From Sphingopyxis sp. LC81 (GTDB taxonomy: Bacteria > Pseudomonadota > Alphaproteobacteria > Sphingomonadales > Sphingomonadaceae), in contig NZ_JNFD01000035.1 of assembly GCF_000756375.1 (NCBI RefSeq), forward strand, positions 99,501 to 163,500: a stretch of 64,000 nt of DNA. Reading direction: 5' to 3'. The number at the start of each line of letters is the position of its first letter. Within the stretch, counting starts at the first letter, position 1. The notes below the pieces were generated by a model. The model was given only the letters and a program-made list of their open reading frames with translations, searched no databases and was not told the origin of the DNA. A program made the position numbers and the translations under genes. Positions 34,545-42,807 of the stretch are shown one piece after another.

Positions 34545-34934
34545 ATGGCGGTCGAGCTCAATCACACGATCATCTGGTGCCGCGACAAGCTCGCGTCCTC
34601 GGCCTTCCTCGCCGACATGTTCGCGCTCGCCCCGCCCGAACCCTTCCTCCATTTCATGGTCGTCCGGCTCGCAAACCATGTCTCGGTCGATTTCATGCAG
34701 AAGGACGGGCCGGTCGCGCCGCAACATTATGCCTTTCTGGTCAGCGAAGCCGAATTCGATGGCGTGATGGGCCGGCTCGCGGCGCGCGGGCTCGACTATT
34801 GGGCCGACCCGGCGCGAACTCGGCCGGGCGAGATCAATCGCCATTTCGGCGGGCGCGGCGTCTATTTCGCCGACCCCGACGGCCATTTGCTCGAAGCGAT
34901 CACGACGCCCTATGGCACCGAAAGCGCGCTGTAG
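34545..34934 (+). CDS. VOC-family protein
   Basis: 129 aa from ATG 34545, 4 nt after the GST stop. One VOC fold: LNHTIIWCRDKLASSAFLAD, a middle strand HFMVVRLANHVSVDFMQ, and the end GRGVYFADPDGHLLEAITTP, containing the usual metal-ligand Glu at its terminal strand. Probably a fosfomycin/glyoxalase-like small-molecule enzyme. It is the last gene of the 18-gene same-strand run; the next gene is an unrelated exported protein after 84 nt. Confidence 0.86.
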   Translation: MAVELNHTIIWCRDKLASSAFLADMFALAPPEPFLHFMVVRLANHVSVDFMQKDGPVAPQHYAFLVSEAEFDGVMGRLAARGLDYWADPARTRPGEINRHFGGRGVYFADPDGHLLEAITTPYGTESAL

Positions 34935-35018
34935 CGGTCCTGTCCCGGATCGCGGTTAACGGCGCGCTGACGCTGCCTCTTTGCCATTTGATAGGCGCGC
35001 ACGCGCGAAGGCGGACCC

Positions 35019-35828
35019 ATGGTTTCGCCGTCGGCCTTCCTTCGCACGCTGATCGTCGCCGCTCTCGCGGCGGTGCTGGCGTTCGCGCCGGCGCATGCGC
35101 AGCAGGTCGTGACGATCACCACCACGACGGTGACCTGGACTTATGACGGTGCCGGCGAGGACGACGGCGCGGCCGATAGCGACGCCGATGGTGACGGGGG
35201 CGTCATCGACGAAGGCGCCGCGCTGCTGGGTGACGAGGCGCTCGCCGAGGATGGCGATTTCGCGGCGACGCGCCGCTATGCCCCTGCCGCCACGCTCGCG
35301 ACGCTCGGCCATGCCAAGGCGCGCTTCGGTCCCTTTTCGGTAATCGACGGCACGACCGTCCGCATGGCGGGCGACGTCACCTCGGCAACCCCGCGCCAGT
35401 TCGCGGCAATGCTCGCGGCCTATCCCGGTCTCAAGCGGCTTGAGATGCTCGACTGCCCCGGCAGCCTCGACGAGGAAGCGAATTTGATCCTCGCGCGCGC
35501 CATCCGCCGTCAGGGTATGGAAACCGTGGTTCCGGCGGGCGGCTCGATCCGCTCGGGCGCGGTCGAACTGTGGCTCGCCGGCGTCACCCGCTGCGCCGCG
35601 CCCGACGCCGAATTCGGTGTCCACAGCTGGGCCGACGAATATGGCCGCGAGGCGAACGACTATCCCGCGAACGATCCGGTCCACGCCGAATATCTGAGCT
35701 ATTACCGCGAAATGGGGCTGGATCCCGCCAGGGCACGCGCCTTTTACGCGCTGACCAACAGCACCCCGTTCGACGACGTCCGCTATCTGACGCGCGACGA
35801 TATGGCGCGCTTTGTCACGCTCAACTGA
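35019..35828 (+). CDS. exported protein with ClpP/crotonase-like fold (COG3904-like)
   Basis: 269 aa. Signal peptide ending FAPAHAQQ (about 28), a strongly acidic Asp/Gly-rich linker (about 45-80), then a domain resembling COG3904 periplasmic ClpP-like proteins. Related features are LKRLEMLDCPGSLDEEANLILARAI, then GSIRSGAVELWLAGVTRC, and EFGVHSWADEYG. In relatives the middle segment is a CxSAC nucleophile region; here the first Cys is replaced while a Ser remains. Catalysis is therefore doubtful. Function unknown. Confidence 0.65.
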   Translation: MVSPSAFLRTLIVAALAAVLAFAPAHAQQVVTITTTTVTWTYDGAGEDDGAADSDADGDGGVIDEGAALLGDEALAEDGDFAATRRYAPAATLATLGHAKARFGPFSVIDGTTVRMAGDVTSATPRQFAAMLAAYPGLKRLEMLDCPGSLDEEANLILARAIRRQGMETVVPAGGSIRSGAVELWLAGVTRCAAPDAEFGVHSWADEYGREANDYPANDPVHAEYLSYYREMGLDPARARAFYALTNSTPFDDVRYLTRDDMARFVTLN

Positions 35829-35837
35829 CCCCCGCTC

Positions 35838-36006
35838 CCTTCCCCCTTGATGGGGGAAGGATACGCAGCCTTATCGCGAAGCGATTAGGCGAGTTGGATG
35901 GGGGTGATGGTGCGTCATCGCATCGCAGCTTCGGGCCGCCACGCACCCCCACCGCTGCGCCCCGGATCAAGTCCGGGGCTCGCTGCCTCCCCCATCGAGG
36001 GGGAGG
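35838..36006. repeat. composite palindromic region, family C
   Basis: A 225-bp intergenic stretch holding three hairpins. CCTTCCCCC/GGGGGAAGG lies at 35838-35860; CCCCGGA/TCCGGGG with loop TCAAG at 35960-35978, which is the family A core; and CCTCCCCC/GGGGGAGG at 35986-36006. The outer two are inverted relatives of each other, so the whole is an imperfect 169-bp palindrome. A family A hairpin appears embedded in it. Confidence 0.75.
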
Positions 36007-36053
36007 TGTGATAGGCGGTTGCAACACCGCGGCTTCCTCCCCACATCGCCCCC

Positions 36054-36389
36054 ATGGCGAAACGCAGCCTCTACCAGCGATTGCGATCGAACCCGCGGGT
36101 GCGGACGGCGCTGTTCGTCCTCGGCGTGCTGCTGATGATCGCCGCGCCCTTGCTCGGTCCGCTGCCGGGACCGGGCTTTGTCATCCTGTTTCCCGCGGGA
36201 TTGATGCTGGCGTTGCAGAACAGCGAATGGGCGAAGCGCGTCTATGTCCGCTTCAAACGGCGCCACCCGCGCTACGCCGGCTGGACCGACCGGTTGATGC
36301 GGCGTACCAGCGCGGCGCGGCGGCGCGAGCGCGAGGCGCTGGAGGCAGCCGATGGCGAAACCCCCGAAAACCGCCGCGATGATAATTGA
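36054..36389 (+). CDS. PGPGW-type small transmembrane protein
   Basis: 111 aa. Basic N-terminus, a helix VRTALFVLGVLLMIAAPLL, the loop LGPLPGPGFVILFPAGL carrying a PGPGF version of the PGPGW motif, a second helix, then a strongly basic Arg-rich tail (about 65-100). The family is of unknown function. The stop codon falls in the first unit of the tandem repeat at 36384-36437 before rpmH. Confidence 0.77.
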   Translation: MAKRSLYQRLRSNPRVRTALFVLGVLLMIAAPLLGPLPGPGFVILFPAGLMLALQNSEWAKRVYVRFKRRHPRYAGWTDRLMRRTSAARRREREALEAADGETPENRRDDN

Positions 36390-36437
36390 TCGTCAAAAAC
36401 GATCGGAAGCAATTGATCGCCAAAAGCGATCGGGGCC
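36384..36437. repeat. tandem 27-bp repeat with covarying hairpins
   Basis: Two exactly adjacent 27-bp units, 36384-36410 and 36411-36437, each starting AATTGATCG. Each forms a hairpin with loop CAAAA: stem GATCGT/ACGATC in unit 1 and GATCGC/GCGATC in unit 2. The single difference in the stem is compensated on the other side, so base pairing is retained. It begins in the PGPGW stop codon and ends 3 bp before the rpmH promoter -35. Confidence 0.82.
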
Positions 36438-36439
36438 GA

Positions 36440-36467
36440 TTGACTTTGCGCCGACTCTCGCTTATCC
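36440..36467 (+). promoter_or_regulatory. putative rpmH promoter
   Basis: TTGACT at 36440-36445 and TTATCC at 36462-36467 with a 16-nt spacer, about 80 nt upstream of rpmH. It is the best sigma-70-type match in the gap and lies directly after the hairpin repeat. No start-site data; only the pattern. Confidence 0.45.
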
Positions 36468-36481
36468 GCGCCTCCATCAGT

Positions 36482-36509
36482 GGCCGCCCACGTTTGGCGG
36501 CCCTTTTCT
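36482..36509 (+). terminator. terminator-like hairpin in the rpmH leader
   Basis: GGCCGCC (36482-36488) and GGCGGCC (36496-36502) form a 7-bp all-GC stem with loop CACGTTT, followed by CTTTTCTGTT. It lies between the putative promoter and the rpmH ATG, so it either ends transcription from the upstream gene or attenuates rpmH transcription. Confidence 0.6.
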
Positions 36510-36544
36510 GTTAAAGCCTTTGACGAGAATTAGGGACAACCGCG

Positions 36545-36679
36545 ATGAAGCGTACCTTTCAACCGAGCAACCTCGTGCGCGCCCGTCGCCACGGTTTCCG
36601 CGCCCGCAAGGCAACGGTTGGCGGCCGCAAGGTTCTCGCCAACCGCCGCGCCCAGGGCCGCAAGAAGCTGTCGGCCTGA
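36545..36679 (+). CDS. rpmH: 50S ribosomal protein L34
   Basis: 44 aa, the normal L34 length: [20 protein letters not shown] then a Lys/Arg-rich core ending [10 protein letters not shown]. It is part of the 50S subunit. AGGGA lies about 8 nt upstream of the ATG. It begins the conserved rpmH-rnpA-yidD-yidC-engB arrangement, in which ribosome and membrane-insertion genes are joined. Confidence 0.97.
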   Translation: MKRTFQPSNLVRARRHGFRARKATVGGRKVLANRRAQGRKKLSA

Positions 36680-36708
36680 TCGCTGACGCTTCTGCGCCAG
36701 TTCTGCTG

Positions 36709-37056
36709 GTGCGAACGCTTTCAAAACGCAGCGAATTTCTGGCCGCGAACCGCGGCCTTCGCTTCCCCATGCCCGGCTTTGTCTTGCTCGTCCGCCAGCG
36801 CGGCGACGGCGACGACGTGCTGGGCATTGGCTATACCGTCAGCAAGAAAGTCGGCAACGCCGTCACCCGCAACCGGATGAAGCGCCGCCTGCGCGCCCTG
36901 TGCCGCGCCGCGCTCCCCGAATCGGGAATCGCCGGCGCCGACCATGTCCTGATCGGGCGGCCGGGCGGCAACGACATCGTCTTTGCCGAACTCGGCGAGC
37001 ATCTCGATTCGGCGCTGAAGCGTGCGGCGAAGAAACTCGCGGCCAAAGTCCCGTGA
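36709..37056 (+). CDS. rnpA: ribonuclease P protein component
   Basis: 115 aa from GTG 36709, which starts VRTLSKRSEFLAANRGLRF; CTG 36706 and longer openings lack support. The RNR motif is intact: KKVGNAVTRNRMKRRLRALCR. RnpA binds the RNase P RNA and helps cleave the 5' leader of tRNA precursors. It follows rpmH by 29 nt, and its stop overlaps the GTG of yidD (GTGA). Confidence 0.93.
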   Translation: MRTLSKRSEFLAANRGLRFPMPGFVLLVRQRGDGDDVLGIGYTVSKKVGNAVTRNRMKRRLRALCRAALPESGIAGADHVLIGRPGGNDIVFAELGEHLDSALKRAAKKLAAKVP

Positions 37057-37265
37057 TCGCGAAATTGCTGATCCTGATCGCGCGCGGGTGGCAAATCGGC
37101 CCCTCGCGCATCCTGCCGCCCACCTGCCGCTACGCGCCGTCGTGCAGCGCCTATGCGATCACCGCGCTCCAGCGCCATGGTGCGATCAAGGGTGGCTGGC
37201 TGGCGACAAAGCGGCTATTGCGCTGCCATCCTTGGGGCGGTCATGGCTACGACCCCGTACCTTAG
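37053..37265 (+). CDS. yidD: membrane protein insertion efficiency factor YidD
   Basis: 70 aa from GTG 37053. The family hallmarks are present: PPTCRYAPSCSAYAITALQRHG and the end RCHPWGGHGYDPVP. YidD is a small amphipathic inner-membrane-associated protein aiding YidC-dependent insertion. Its start is coupled to rnpA, and yidC follows after 46 nt. Confidence 0.95.
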   Translation: MIAKLLILIARGWQIGPSRILPPTCRYAPSCSAYAITALQRHGAIKGGWLATKRLLRCHPWGGHGYDPVP

Positions 37266-37311
37266 TACGGCACTTCCCGACATCATTTGAGACGAAGAGA
37301 GACCGAAGAGC

Positions 37312-39066
37312 GTGGACGACAAGCGTAACATGATCGCGGCAATTTTGTTGTCGGTGGCCATCCTGATCGGCTGGAATTTCGTCTCCGAGAAATTCTTCCC
37401 CACCCCCGACACGCCCGACGTGACCAAGACGGTCGCCGGCGCCAACGGTACGCCCGCCGCCACCCCGGCGACGCAGGGCCAGCCGAGCGCGCTGCCGACG
37501 CCGGGCGCCCCCGCCGCGCCCGCCGAGCAGGCGATCCGCCCGGTCGACACGGTGCTCGCCGAGGGCCAACGCATTCCGATCGAGACCCCCGCGATCAAGG
37601 GCTCGATCAACCTCGTCGGCGCGCGCGTCGACGACATCACGCTCACCAAATATCGGCAGACGATCAAGAAGAATTCGCCCGCGGTGCGCCTGTTCGCGCC
37701 GGGCGGAACGCCGGCCGCCTATTTCGCGAGCCTCGGCTGGGCGGCGCAGGGCATCGCGGTGCCGAACGCGAACACGGTCTGGACCGCTACGGGCACGAAG
37801 CTGACCCCGGCGACCCCGGTGACGCTGAGCTGGGCGAACACGACCGGCCAGACCTTCCGCATCGAATATAGCATCGACGCCAATTATCTGATCACCGCGA
37901 AGCAGACGATCGCCAACACGGGCACCGCGCCGGTCACCGCGAGCAGCTTTGCGCTGATCGACCGCCTCGGCAAGCCGACCGATCCGCACGAGCAGGACAG
38001 CTGGACGATCCATATCGGCCCGACGGGTTATCTCGACGGCAAGTCGGTGTTCGACACCGATTATGACGATGTCGAGGAAGCCCCGAACCGCACCGTCCGC
38101 TACAATTCGGCGGGCTGGCTCGGTTTCACCGACAAATATTGGCTCGCCGCGATCGTTCCGGCGAACGGCGAGCGCGTGACCGCGGCGATCAGCTCGCCGA
38201 GCGCGAACAATTACCAGACGCTTTTCGCGCGCGATTTCGCGACTGTCGCGCCGGGCAAGCAGGTGTCGACCACCAGCCGAATCTTTGCCGGCGCGAAGGA
38301 AGTCGAGATTTTGTCGGCCTATCAGGACGATCAGGGCATCACGCGCTTGTCGAACGCGATCGACTGGGGCTGGTTCGAATTTTTCGAGGTGCCGATCTTC
38401 AAGCTGCTCCACTGGCTGTTCCAGCAGCTCGGCAATTTCGGCCTCGCGATCATGGCGCTGACCTTGATCATCCGCGCGCTGATGTTCCCGATCGCGCAGC
38501 GCCAGTTCGGATCGATGGCGCAGATGCGCATCGTGCAGCCGAAGATGAAGGCGCTGCAGGACCGCTACAAGGACGACAAGCCGAAGATGCAGCAGGAGCT
38601 GATGAAGCTCTATAAGGACGAGAAGATCAACCCGCTCGCCGGCTGCCTGCCGATCCTGATCCAGATTCCGATCTTCTATGCGCTCTACAAGGTGCTGATG
38701 CTGGCGATCGAAATGCGGCACCAGCCGTTCATCCTGTGGATCAAGGATCTGTCGGCGCCCGATCCGCTGCACATCCTCAACCTGTTCGGCCTGCTGCCCT
38801 TCACCCCGCCGTCGATCCTGTCGATCGGCATCCTCGCGGTGATCCTGGGCATCACCATGTGGCTGCAGTTCCGCCTCAACCCGCAGGCGACCGACCCCGT
38901 GCAGCAACAGGTGTTCAAGATCATGCCGTGGCTGTTCATGTTCATCATGGCGCCGTTCGCGGCGGGCCTGCTGCTCTACTGGATCACCAACAACATCCTG
39001 TCGATCGGCCAGCAGCAGTGGATGTACCGCAAGTTCCCGCAGTTGAAGGCGGCACCGGCGAAGTGA
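37312..39066 (+). CDS. yidC: membrane protein insertase YidC
   Basis: 584 aa from GTG 37312 (GAGAGACCGAAGAG upstream). N-terminal helix about residues 8-24, a Pro/Ala-rich linker, a large periplasmic beta domain (about 70-360), then the conserved 60-kDa inner-membrane module with [35 protein letters not shown] and [19 protein letters not shown]. It inserts and folds inner-membrane proteins with or without SecYEG. Its stop overlaps the engB GTG. Confidence 0.96.
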   Translation: MDDKRNMIAAILLSVAILIGWNFVSEKFFPTPDTPDVTKTVAGANGTPAATPATQGQPSALPTPGAPAAPAEQAIRPVDTVLAEGQRIPIETPAIKGSINLVGARVDDITLTKYRQTIKKNSPAVRLFAPGGTPAAYFASLGWAAQGIAVPNANTVWTATGTKLTPATPVTLSWANTTGQTFRIEYSIDANYLITAKQTIANTGTAPVTASSFALIDRLGKPTDPHEQDSWTIHIGPTGYLDGKSVFDTDYDDVEEAPNRTVRYNSAGWLGFTDKYWLAAIVPANGERVTAAISSPSANNYQTLFARDFATVAPGKQVSTTSRIFAGAKEVEILSAYQDDQGITRLSNAIDWGWFEFFEVPIFKLLHWLFQQLGNFGLAIMALTLIIRALMFPIAQRQFGSMAQMRIVQPKMKALQDRYKDDKPKMQQELMKLYKDEKINPLAGCLPILIQIPIFYALYKVLMLAIEMRHQPFILWIKDLSAPDPLHILNLFGLLPFTPPSILSIGILAVILGITMWLQFRLNPQATDPVQQQVFKIMPWLFMFIMAPFAAGLLLYWITNNILSIGQQQWMYRKFPQLKAAPAK

Positions 39067-39725
39067 GCGATACCGAACTCGAACCCGGCGCCGACCCCGA
39101 ACGGGCGGAGCGCGCGCGCAAGCTGTTTTCGGGACCGATCACGTTCCTGAAATCGGCGCCCGCGCTCCAGCACCTGCCGCCGCCGAGCGTGCCCGAGATC
39201 GCGTTCGCGGGCCGCTCGAACGTCGGCAAGTCGTCGCTGCTCAACGCGCTGACGAACCGCAACGGGCTCGCGCGCACCTCGGTGACCCCAGGGCGGACGC
39301 AGGAGCTCAACTATTTCGACGTCGGCGAGGATCCGCTGATCTTCCGGCTCGTCGACATGCCCGGCTATGGCTTTGCCAAGGCGCCGAAGGATGTCGTCAA
39401 GAAATGGCGCTTCCTGATCAACGATTACCTCCGCGGCCGGCAGGTGCTGAAGCGCACGCTCGTGCTGATCGACAGCCGCCACGGGATCAAGGACGTCGAC
39501 CGCGACGTGCTCGAAATGCTCGACACCGCGGCGGTCAGCTATCGCATCGTCCTGACCAAGGCCGACAAGATCAAGGCGACCGAACTCGAAGCGGTGCAGG
39601 CCGCGACCGAGGCAGAGGCCCGCAAGCACCCCGCCGCGCACCCGCAAGTGATCGCGACGAGCAGCGAAAAGGGCATGGGCATCGCCGAGCTGCGCACCGC
39701 GGTTCTGGAGGCGGTCGAGAGTTAG
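39063..39725 (+). CDS. engB: ribosome biogenesis GTP-binding protein EngB/YsxC
   Basis: 220 aa from GTG 39063 (GTGA overlap with yidC). GTPase motifs: G1 [10 protein letters not shown]2/T in [14 protein letters not shown]3 DMPGYGFA, G4 TKADKIK, G5 TSSEKG. An acidic N-terminal extension (about 1-35) precedes the domain. EngB is an essential GTPase of late 50S assembly, and its coupling to yidC is common in alphaproteobacteria. Confidence 0.95.
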   Translation: MSDTELEPGADPERAERARKLFSGPITFLKSAPALQHLPPPSVPEIAFAGRSNVGKSSLLNALTNRNGLARTSVTPGRTQELNYFDVGEDPLIFRLVDMPGYGFAKAPKDVVKKWRFLINDYLRGRQVLKRTLVLIDSRHGIKDVDRDVLEMLDTAAVSYRIVLTKADKIKATELEAVQAATEAEARKHPAAHPQVIATSSEKGMGIAELRTAVLEAVES

Positions 39726-39744
39726 TTTTCTTGTACTTTCTTCT

Positions 39745-39841
39745 CCCCTCCCGCTTGCGGGAGGGGTCGGGGGAGGGCATGTCATAGGGAACTTCGGGCT
39801 GAAACAGGCCCTCCCCTAGCCCCTCCCGCAAGCGGGAGGGG
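39745..39841. repeat. 97-bp palindromic repeat, family D
   Basis: Inverted arms 39745-39778 and 39808-39841 (34 nt each, differing only in a short central stretch), each itself a hairpin of CCCCTCCCGC and GCGGGAGGGG around TT. A unique spacer of 29 nt separates the arms. It lies between engB and a GST gene and could end transcription from the yidC-engB operon. Confidence 0.85.
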
Positions 39842-39855
39842 GGCTTGGAGACACG

Positions 39856-40527
39856 ATGAAACTGTTTATCGGCAACAAGGCCTACTCCAGCTGGAGCCTG
39901 CGCGGCTGGCTCGCGGTCAAGCATAGCGGCCTGCCGTTCGAGGAAGTCACCGTCCCGCTTTATGACGAGGATTGGTCGAACCGGCGCGAGGGCGATGAGT
40001 TCGCGCCGTCGGGCGGCAAGGTGCCGATCCTGTGGGACGGCGAGGATATCGTCGTGTGGGACAGCCTCGCGATCATCGATTATCTCAACGAAAAGACCGG
40101 CGGGACCAAGGGTTTCTGGCCCGACGACATGGCGGCGCGCGCGATGGCGCGCTCGATGGCGGCCGAAATGCATTCGAGCTTTGCCGCGCTCCGCCGCAAC
40201 CACAGCATGAACATCCGGCGCATCTATCCGCCCGCCGAACTCCTCCCCGAAGTGCAGGCCGATGTCGTGCGCATCTTCCAGATCTGGGCCGAGGCGCGCG
40301 CGCGGTTTGGCGGCGACGGCGATTTCCTCTTCGGCAGCTGGTCGGCCGCCGACATCATGTTCGCGCCCGTCGTCACGCGCTTTATCACCTACTCGATCCC
40401 GCTGCCGCGCTTTGCCGCGGCCTATGCGCAGGCGGTGATCAGCCACCCGTGCATGCAGGAATGGATCGGCGGCGCGCAGGCCGAGGACTGGATCATCGAG
40501 AAGTTCGAGGGGCCGGTCGAGGGCTAG
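39856..40527 (+). CDS. glutathione S-transferase family protein
   Basis: 223 aa. MKLFIGNKAYSSWSLRGWLA carries an SSWSLR serine motif similar to maleylacetoacetate-isomerase-type GSTs; cis-Pro in GGKVPILWDGE; glutathione site VVWDSLAIIDYL with Asp in place of the usual Glu. A C-terminal helical domain follows. It is a fifth GST within 13 kb but lies outside the main run, behind a palindromic repeat. It converges with the cupin gene, their stops sharing CTAG. Confidence 0.87.
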   Translation: MKLFIGNKAYSSWSLRGWLAVKHSGLPFEEVTVPLYDEDWSNRREGDEFAPSGGKVPILWDGEDIVVWDSLAIIDYLNEKTGGTKGFWPDDMAARAMARSMAAEMHSSFAALRRNHSMNIRRIYPPAELLPEVQADVVRIFQIWAEARARFGGDGDFLFGSWSAADIMFAPVVTRFITYSIPLPRFAAAYAQAVISHPCMQEWIGGAQAEDWIIEKFEGPVEG

Positions 40528-40991
40528 GGAATCCGCGTCGTCGGATAGGGCGTGCCGTCCTTGTGGAAATAACCGTCGGGCGTGAACAGCATGTCGATGT
40601 CCGAATAGCCGCCGCCGGTGTCGTATTTCTTGCCGCCGCCCAGCGCGACGAAGACGCAGTCGGCGTCCGATTCGTTGACGAGATGATGGCCGTTGGTGCT
40701 GCCCTTCGGCCACACCGCGATGTCGCCCGCGCGCATCGGCCAGCGCCCGTCATCCTCGATCAGCACCGCTTCGCCCGAAATCATCACCAGCATCTCGTCC
40801 TCGCCGTCGTGCCAGTGGCGCTGCGACGACCAGGCGCCGGGTTTGAGCACGACATGGCTCGCCGCGAAATCGCTGAGCCCCGTCGGCGGTGCAAGACGGC
40901 GATACCAGCGGCCCAGCACGGGTTCGTTGTACGGTGCGGGATAGCCCGTGGTGTTGGTTTGCGGGATCGTATCGAGATCGAGCTTGGGCAT
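40524..40991 (-). CDS. cupin-domain protein
   Basis: 155 aa from ATG 40991. One conserved beta-barrel cupin: QRHWHDGEDEMLVMISGE gives the first metal-binding motif (two His, Glu) and PKGSTNGHHLVNE the second His motif. Similar single-cupin proteins are mannose-6-phosphate-isomerase-like or small dioxygenases; the substrate is unknown. It is divergent from dapE across 96 bp. Confidence 0.83.
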   Translation of the reverse strand: MPKLDLDTIPQTNTTGYPAPYNEPVLGRWYRRLAPPTGLSDFAASHVVLKPGAWSSQRHWHDGEDEMLVMISGEAVLIEDDGRWPMRAGDIAVWPKGSTNGHHLVNESDADCVFVALGGGKKYDTGGGYSDIDMLFTPDGYFHKDGTPYPTTRIP

Positions 40992-41087
40992 GGCAGTCCT
41001 CGTGAATTTGTTCTGCCTTTGTTTCGCACAAAGGCGGCGCGATGCAAAGCCTCGACTTGCGGCCGCGCGAGGGAGTAAGGGAGCGGC

Positions 41088-42221
41088 ATGAGCATCACCG
41101 TCGACCCCGTAGAGCTTGCCAAGGCGTTGATCGCCGCGCCGAGCGTCACCCCCGCCATGGGCGCCGTGTTCGACACGCTTGAGGCGGCGCTCACGCCGCT
41201 GGGCTTTACCGTCGAGCGGTTCATTGATGGGATCGAACCCGATGGCCCCGTTGAAAATCTGCTCGCGGTGCGGACGGGCAAGGGGCCGAAGCATTTCGGC
41301 TTTGCCGGGCACCTCGACGTCGTACCGCCGGGCGTCGGCTGGACCGGCGACGCGTTCGCCCCTGAGGTGCGCGGCGAGTTGCTCTATGGGCGCGGCGCGG
41401 TCGATATGAAGGGTTCGATCGCGGCGTTCGTCGCGGCGGCGGCTGCCACGCCGCAAGAGGCCGGCACAATCAGCCTGATCATCACCGGCGACGAGGAAGG
41501 CCCCGCGATCTTCGGCACCCGCGCGCTGATGGAGCATATGGATGCGCGTAGCGTGAAGCCCGACATGATCGTCGTTGGCGAACCGACGTCGGTGACCAAA
41601 CTCGGCGACATGGTGAAGATCGGGCGTCGCGGCTCGGTCAATATCTGGATCGACGTGCCGGGAACGCAGGGCCATGTCGCCTATCCGCACCTTGCCGACA
41701 ATCCGATCCCGAAGCTGGTCAAGATTTTGGCCGCGATCGATGCGGTGGCGCTCGATGAAGGCAACGACTGGTTCCAGCCGTCGAACATCGAATTCACCGA
41801 TGTCGAGGTCGGCAATGGCGCGACCAACGTCATCCCCGCGTCGGCGCGCGCGCGGCTGTCGATCCGGTTCAACGACCAGCATAAGGGCGCCGACCTCGTC
41901 GCGATGATCGAGCGCCTTGCGCACGCCGTCGAGCCGAATGCCAAGGTGCTGGGCAAGATTTCGGGTGAAGCCTTCCTCACTCCGCCGGGCGACCTGTCCG
42001 AACTGGTCGCCGAGGCGATCCATGCCGAGACCGATGTGCGCCCCGAAATGTCGACGACCGGGGGCACGTCGGACGCGCGCTTCCTCCACGCGATCTGTCC
42101 CGTGGTCGAGTTCGGGCTGACCAATGCGACGATGCACAAGCTCGACGAAGCCGTGGCGGTCGAAGATCTCCACACGCTGACCGCCATCTATCGCGGCATA
42201 TTGATGCGCGCTTTCCTCTAG
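41088..42221 (+). CDS. dapE: succinyl-diaminopimelate desuccinylase
   Basis: 377 aa. M20-family zinc peptidase fold with the expected motifs: GFAGHLDVVPPG, GRGAVDMKGSIAAFV, TGDEEGPAIFGT and the C-terminal MSTTGGTSDARFL plus GLTNATMHKLDEAV. It hydrolyses N-succinyl-LL-diaminopimelate in lysine and peptidoglycan precursor synthesis. The pathway partner dapB lies 8 kb downstream on the other strand, not in the same operon. Confidence 0.95.
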   Translation: MSITVDPVELAKALIAAPSVTPAMGAVFDTLEAALTPLGFTVERFIDGIEPDGPVENLLAVRTGKGPKHFGFAGHLDVVPPGVGWTGDAFAPEVRGELLYGRGAVDMKGSIAAFVAAAAATPQEAGTISLIITGDEEGPAIFGTRALMEHMDARSVKPDMIVVGEPTSVTKLGDMVKIGRRGSVNIWIDVPGTQGHVAYPHLADNPIPKLVKILAAIDAVALDEGNDWFQPSNIEFTDVEVGNGATNVIPASARARLSIRFNDQHKGADLVAMIERLAHAVEPNAKVLGKISGEAFLTPPGDLSELVAEAIHAETDVRPEMSTTGGTSDARFLHAICPVVEFGLTNATMHKLDEAVAVEDLHTLTAIYRGILMRAFL

Positions 42222-42230
42222 TCCTCGCGC

Positions 42231-42806
42231 CTAATCTTCTCTGGCCCGACGCAAGATGACATAGACCGCGCCCGCGCCGCCGTGGCTGATATGCGCGGGG
42301 CGGAGCGCGACGATCTGATCGGCGTAGGGCGAGTAAGCGAGCCAGTCGGGCAGCGACGCGCGGATCGCGCCGCGCGGGCGCGGGTCGCCGTGCATCTGCG
42401 GCAGGCGGTCGGCACCCGGACGCAGCCGTCCCGCGACCACCAGCAGCACGCGCGCGCCGCGCATCAGCCCGCGCCCGATCGCCTCGTCGAGCAAGGCTTG
42501 CGCCGAGGCGAGCGTATGACCGTGCAGGTCGATGCTGAGGTCGGGACGCACGAGTCCCTTGCGCAAGCGGCGGTCCCAATGGCCGTCGAGCGTCGCCGCC
42601 TGGTGCGTACGGCGCGGTGGCGGCAGCTTTACGGGACCACGCGGGGCGGCAGCTGGAGCAGCGGTAGTGCGCGGGGTCGGCGGGGGCGGCTTCACGGTCG
42701 GCGGCGCCACGGGCGCGAGCGGCGCCTTCGCCTTGGCGAGCGGCTTTACCGTCGCCGCGACCTTCTTCCACAGCGCGCTTTCGTCGGGGGCGAGGCGCCG
42801 CGGCAC
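42231..42806 (-). CDS. Smr/MutS2-type domain protein
   Basis: 191 aa. A disordered Pro/Ala-rich N-terminus (about 20-75) precedes an Smr domain: LSIDLHGHTLASAQALLDEAI, then VLLVVAGRLRPG and HGGAGAVYVILRR. Small MutS-related proteins have a nicking-endonuclease-like domain; the biological role here is not known. It is downstream of mltA by one intergenic base and is probably co-transcribed. Confidence 0.88.
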   Translation of the reverse strand: MPRRLAPDESALWKKVAATVKPLAKAKAPLAPVAPPTVKPPPPTPRTTAAPAAAPRGPVKLPPPRRTHQAATLDGHWDRRLRKGLVRPDLSIDLHGHTLASAQALLDEAIGRGLMRGARVLLVVAGRLRPGADRLPQMHGDPRPRGAIRASLPDWLAYSPYADQIVALRPAHISHGGAGAVYVILRRARED

Positions 42807-42807
42807 A

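Noticed and set aside
36384..36437. CRISPR-like tandem repeat
   Set aside because: Only two adjacent units with no spacers.
36462..36470. DnaA-box-like TTATCCGCG near rpmH, suggesting oriC
   Set aside because: Seven of nine matches and no second box or AT-rich stretch nearby; it coincides with the promoter -10.
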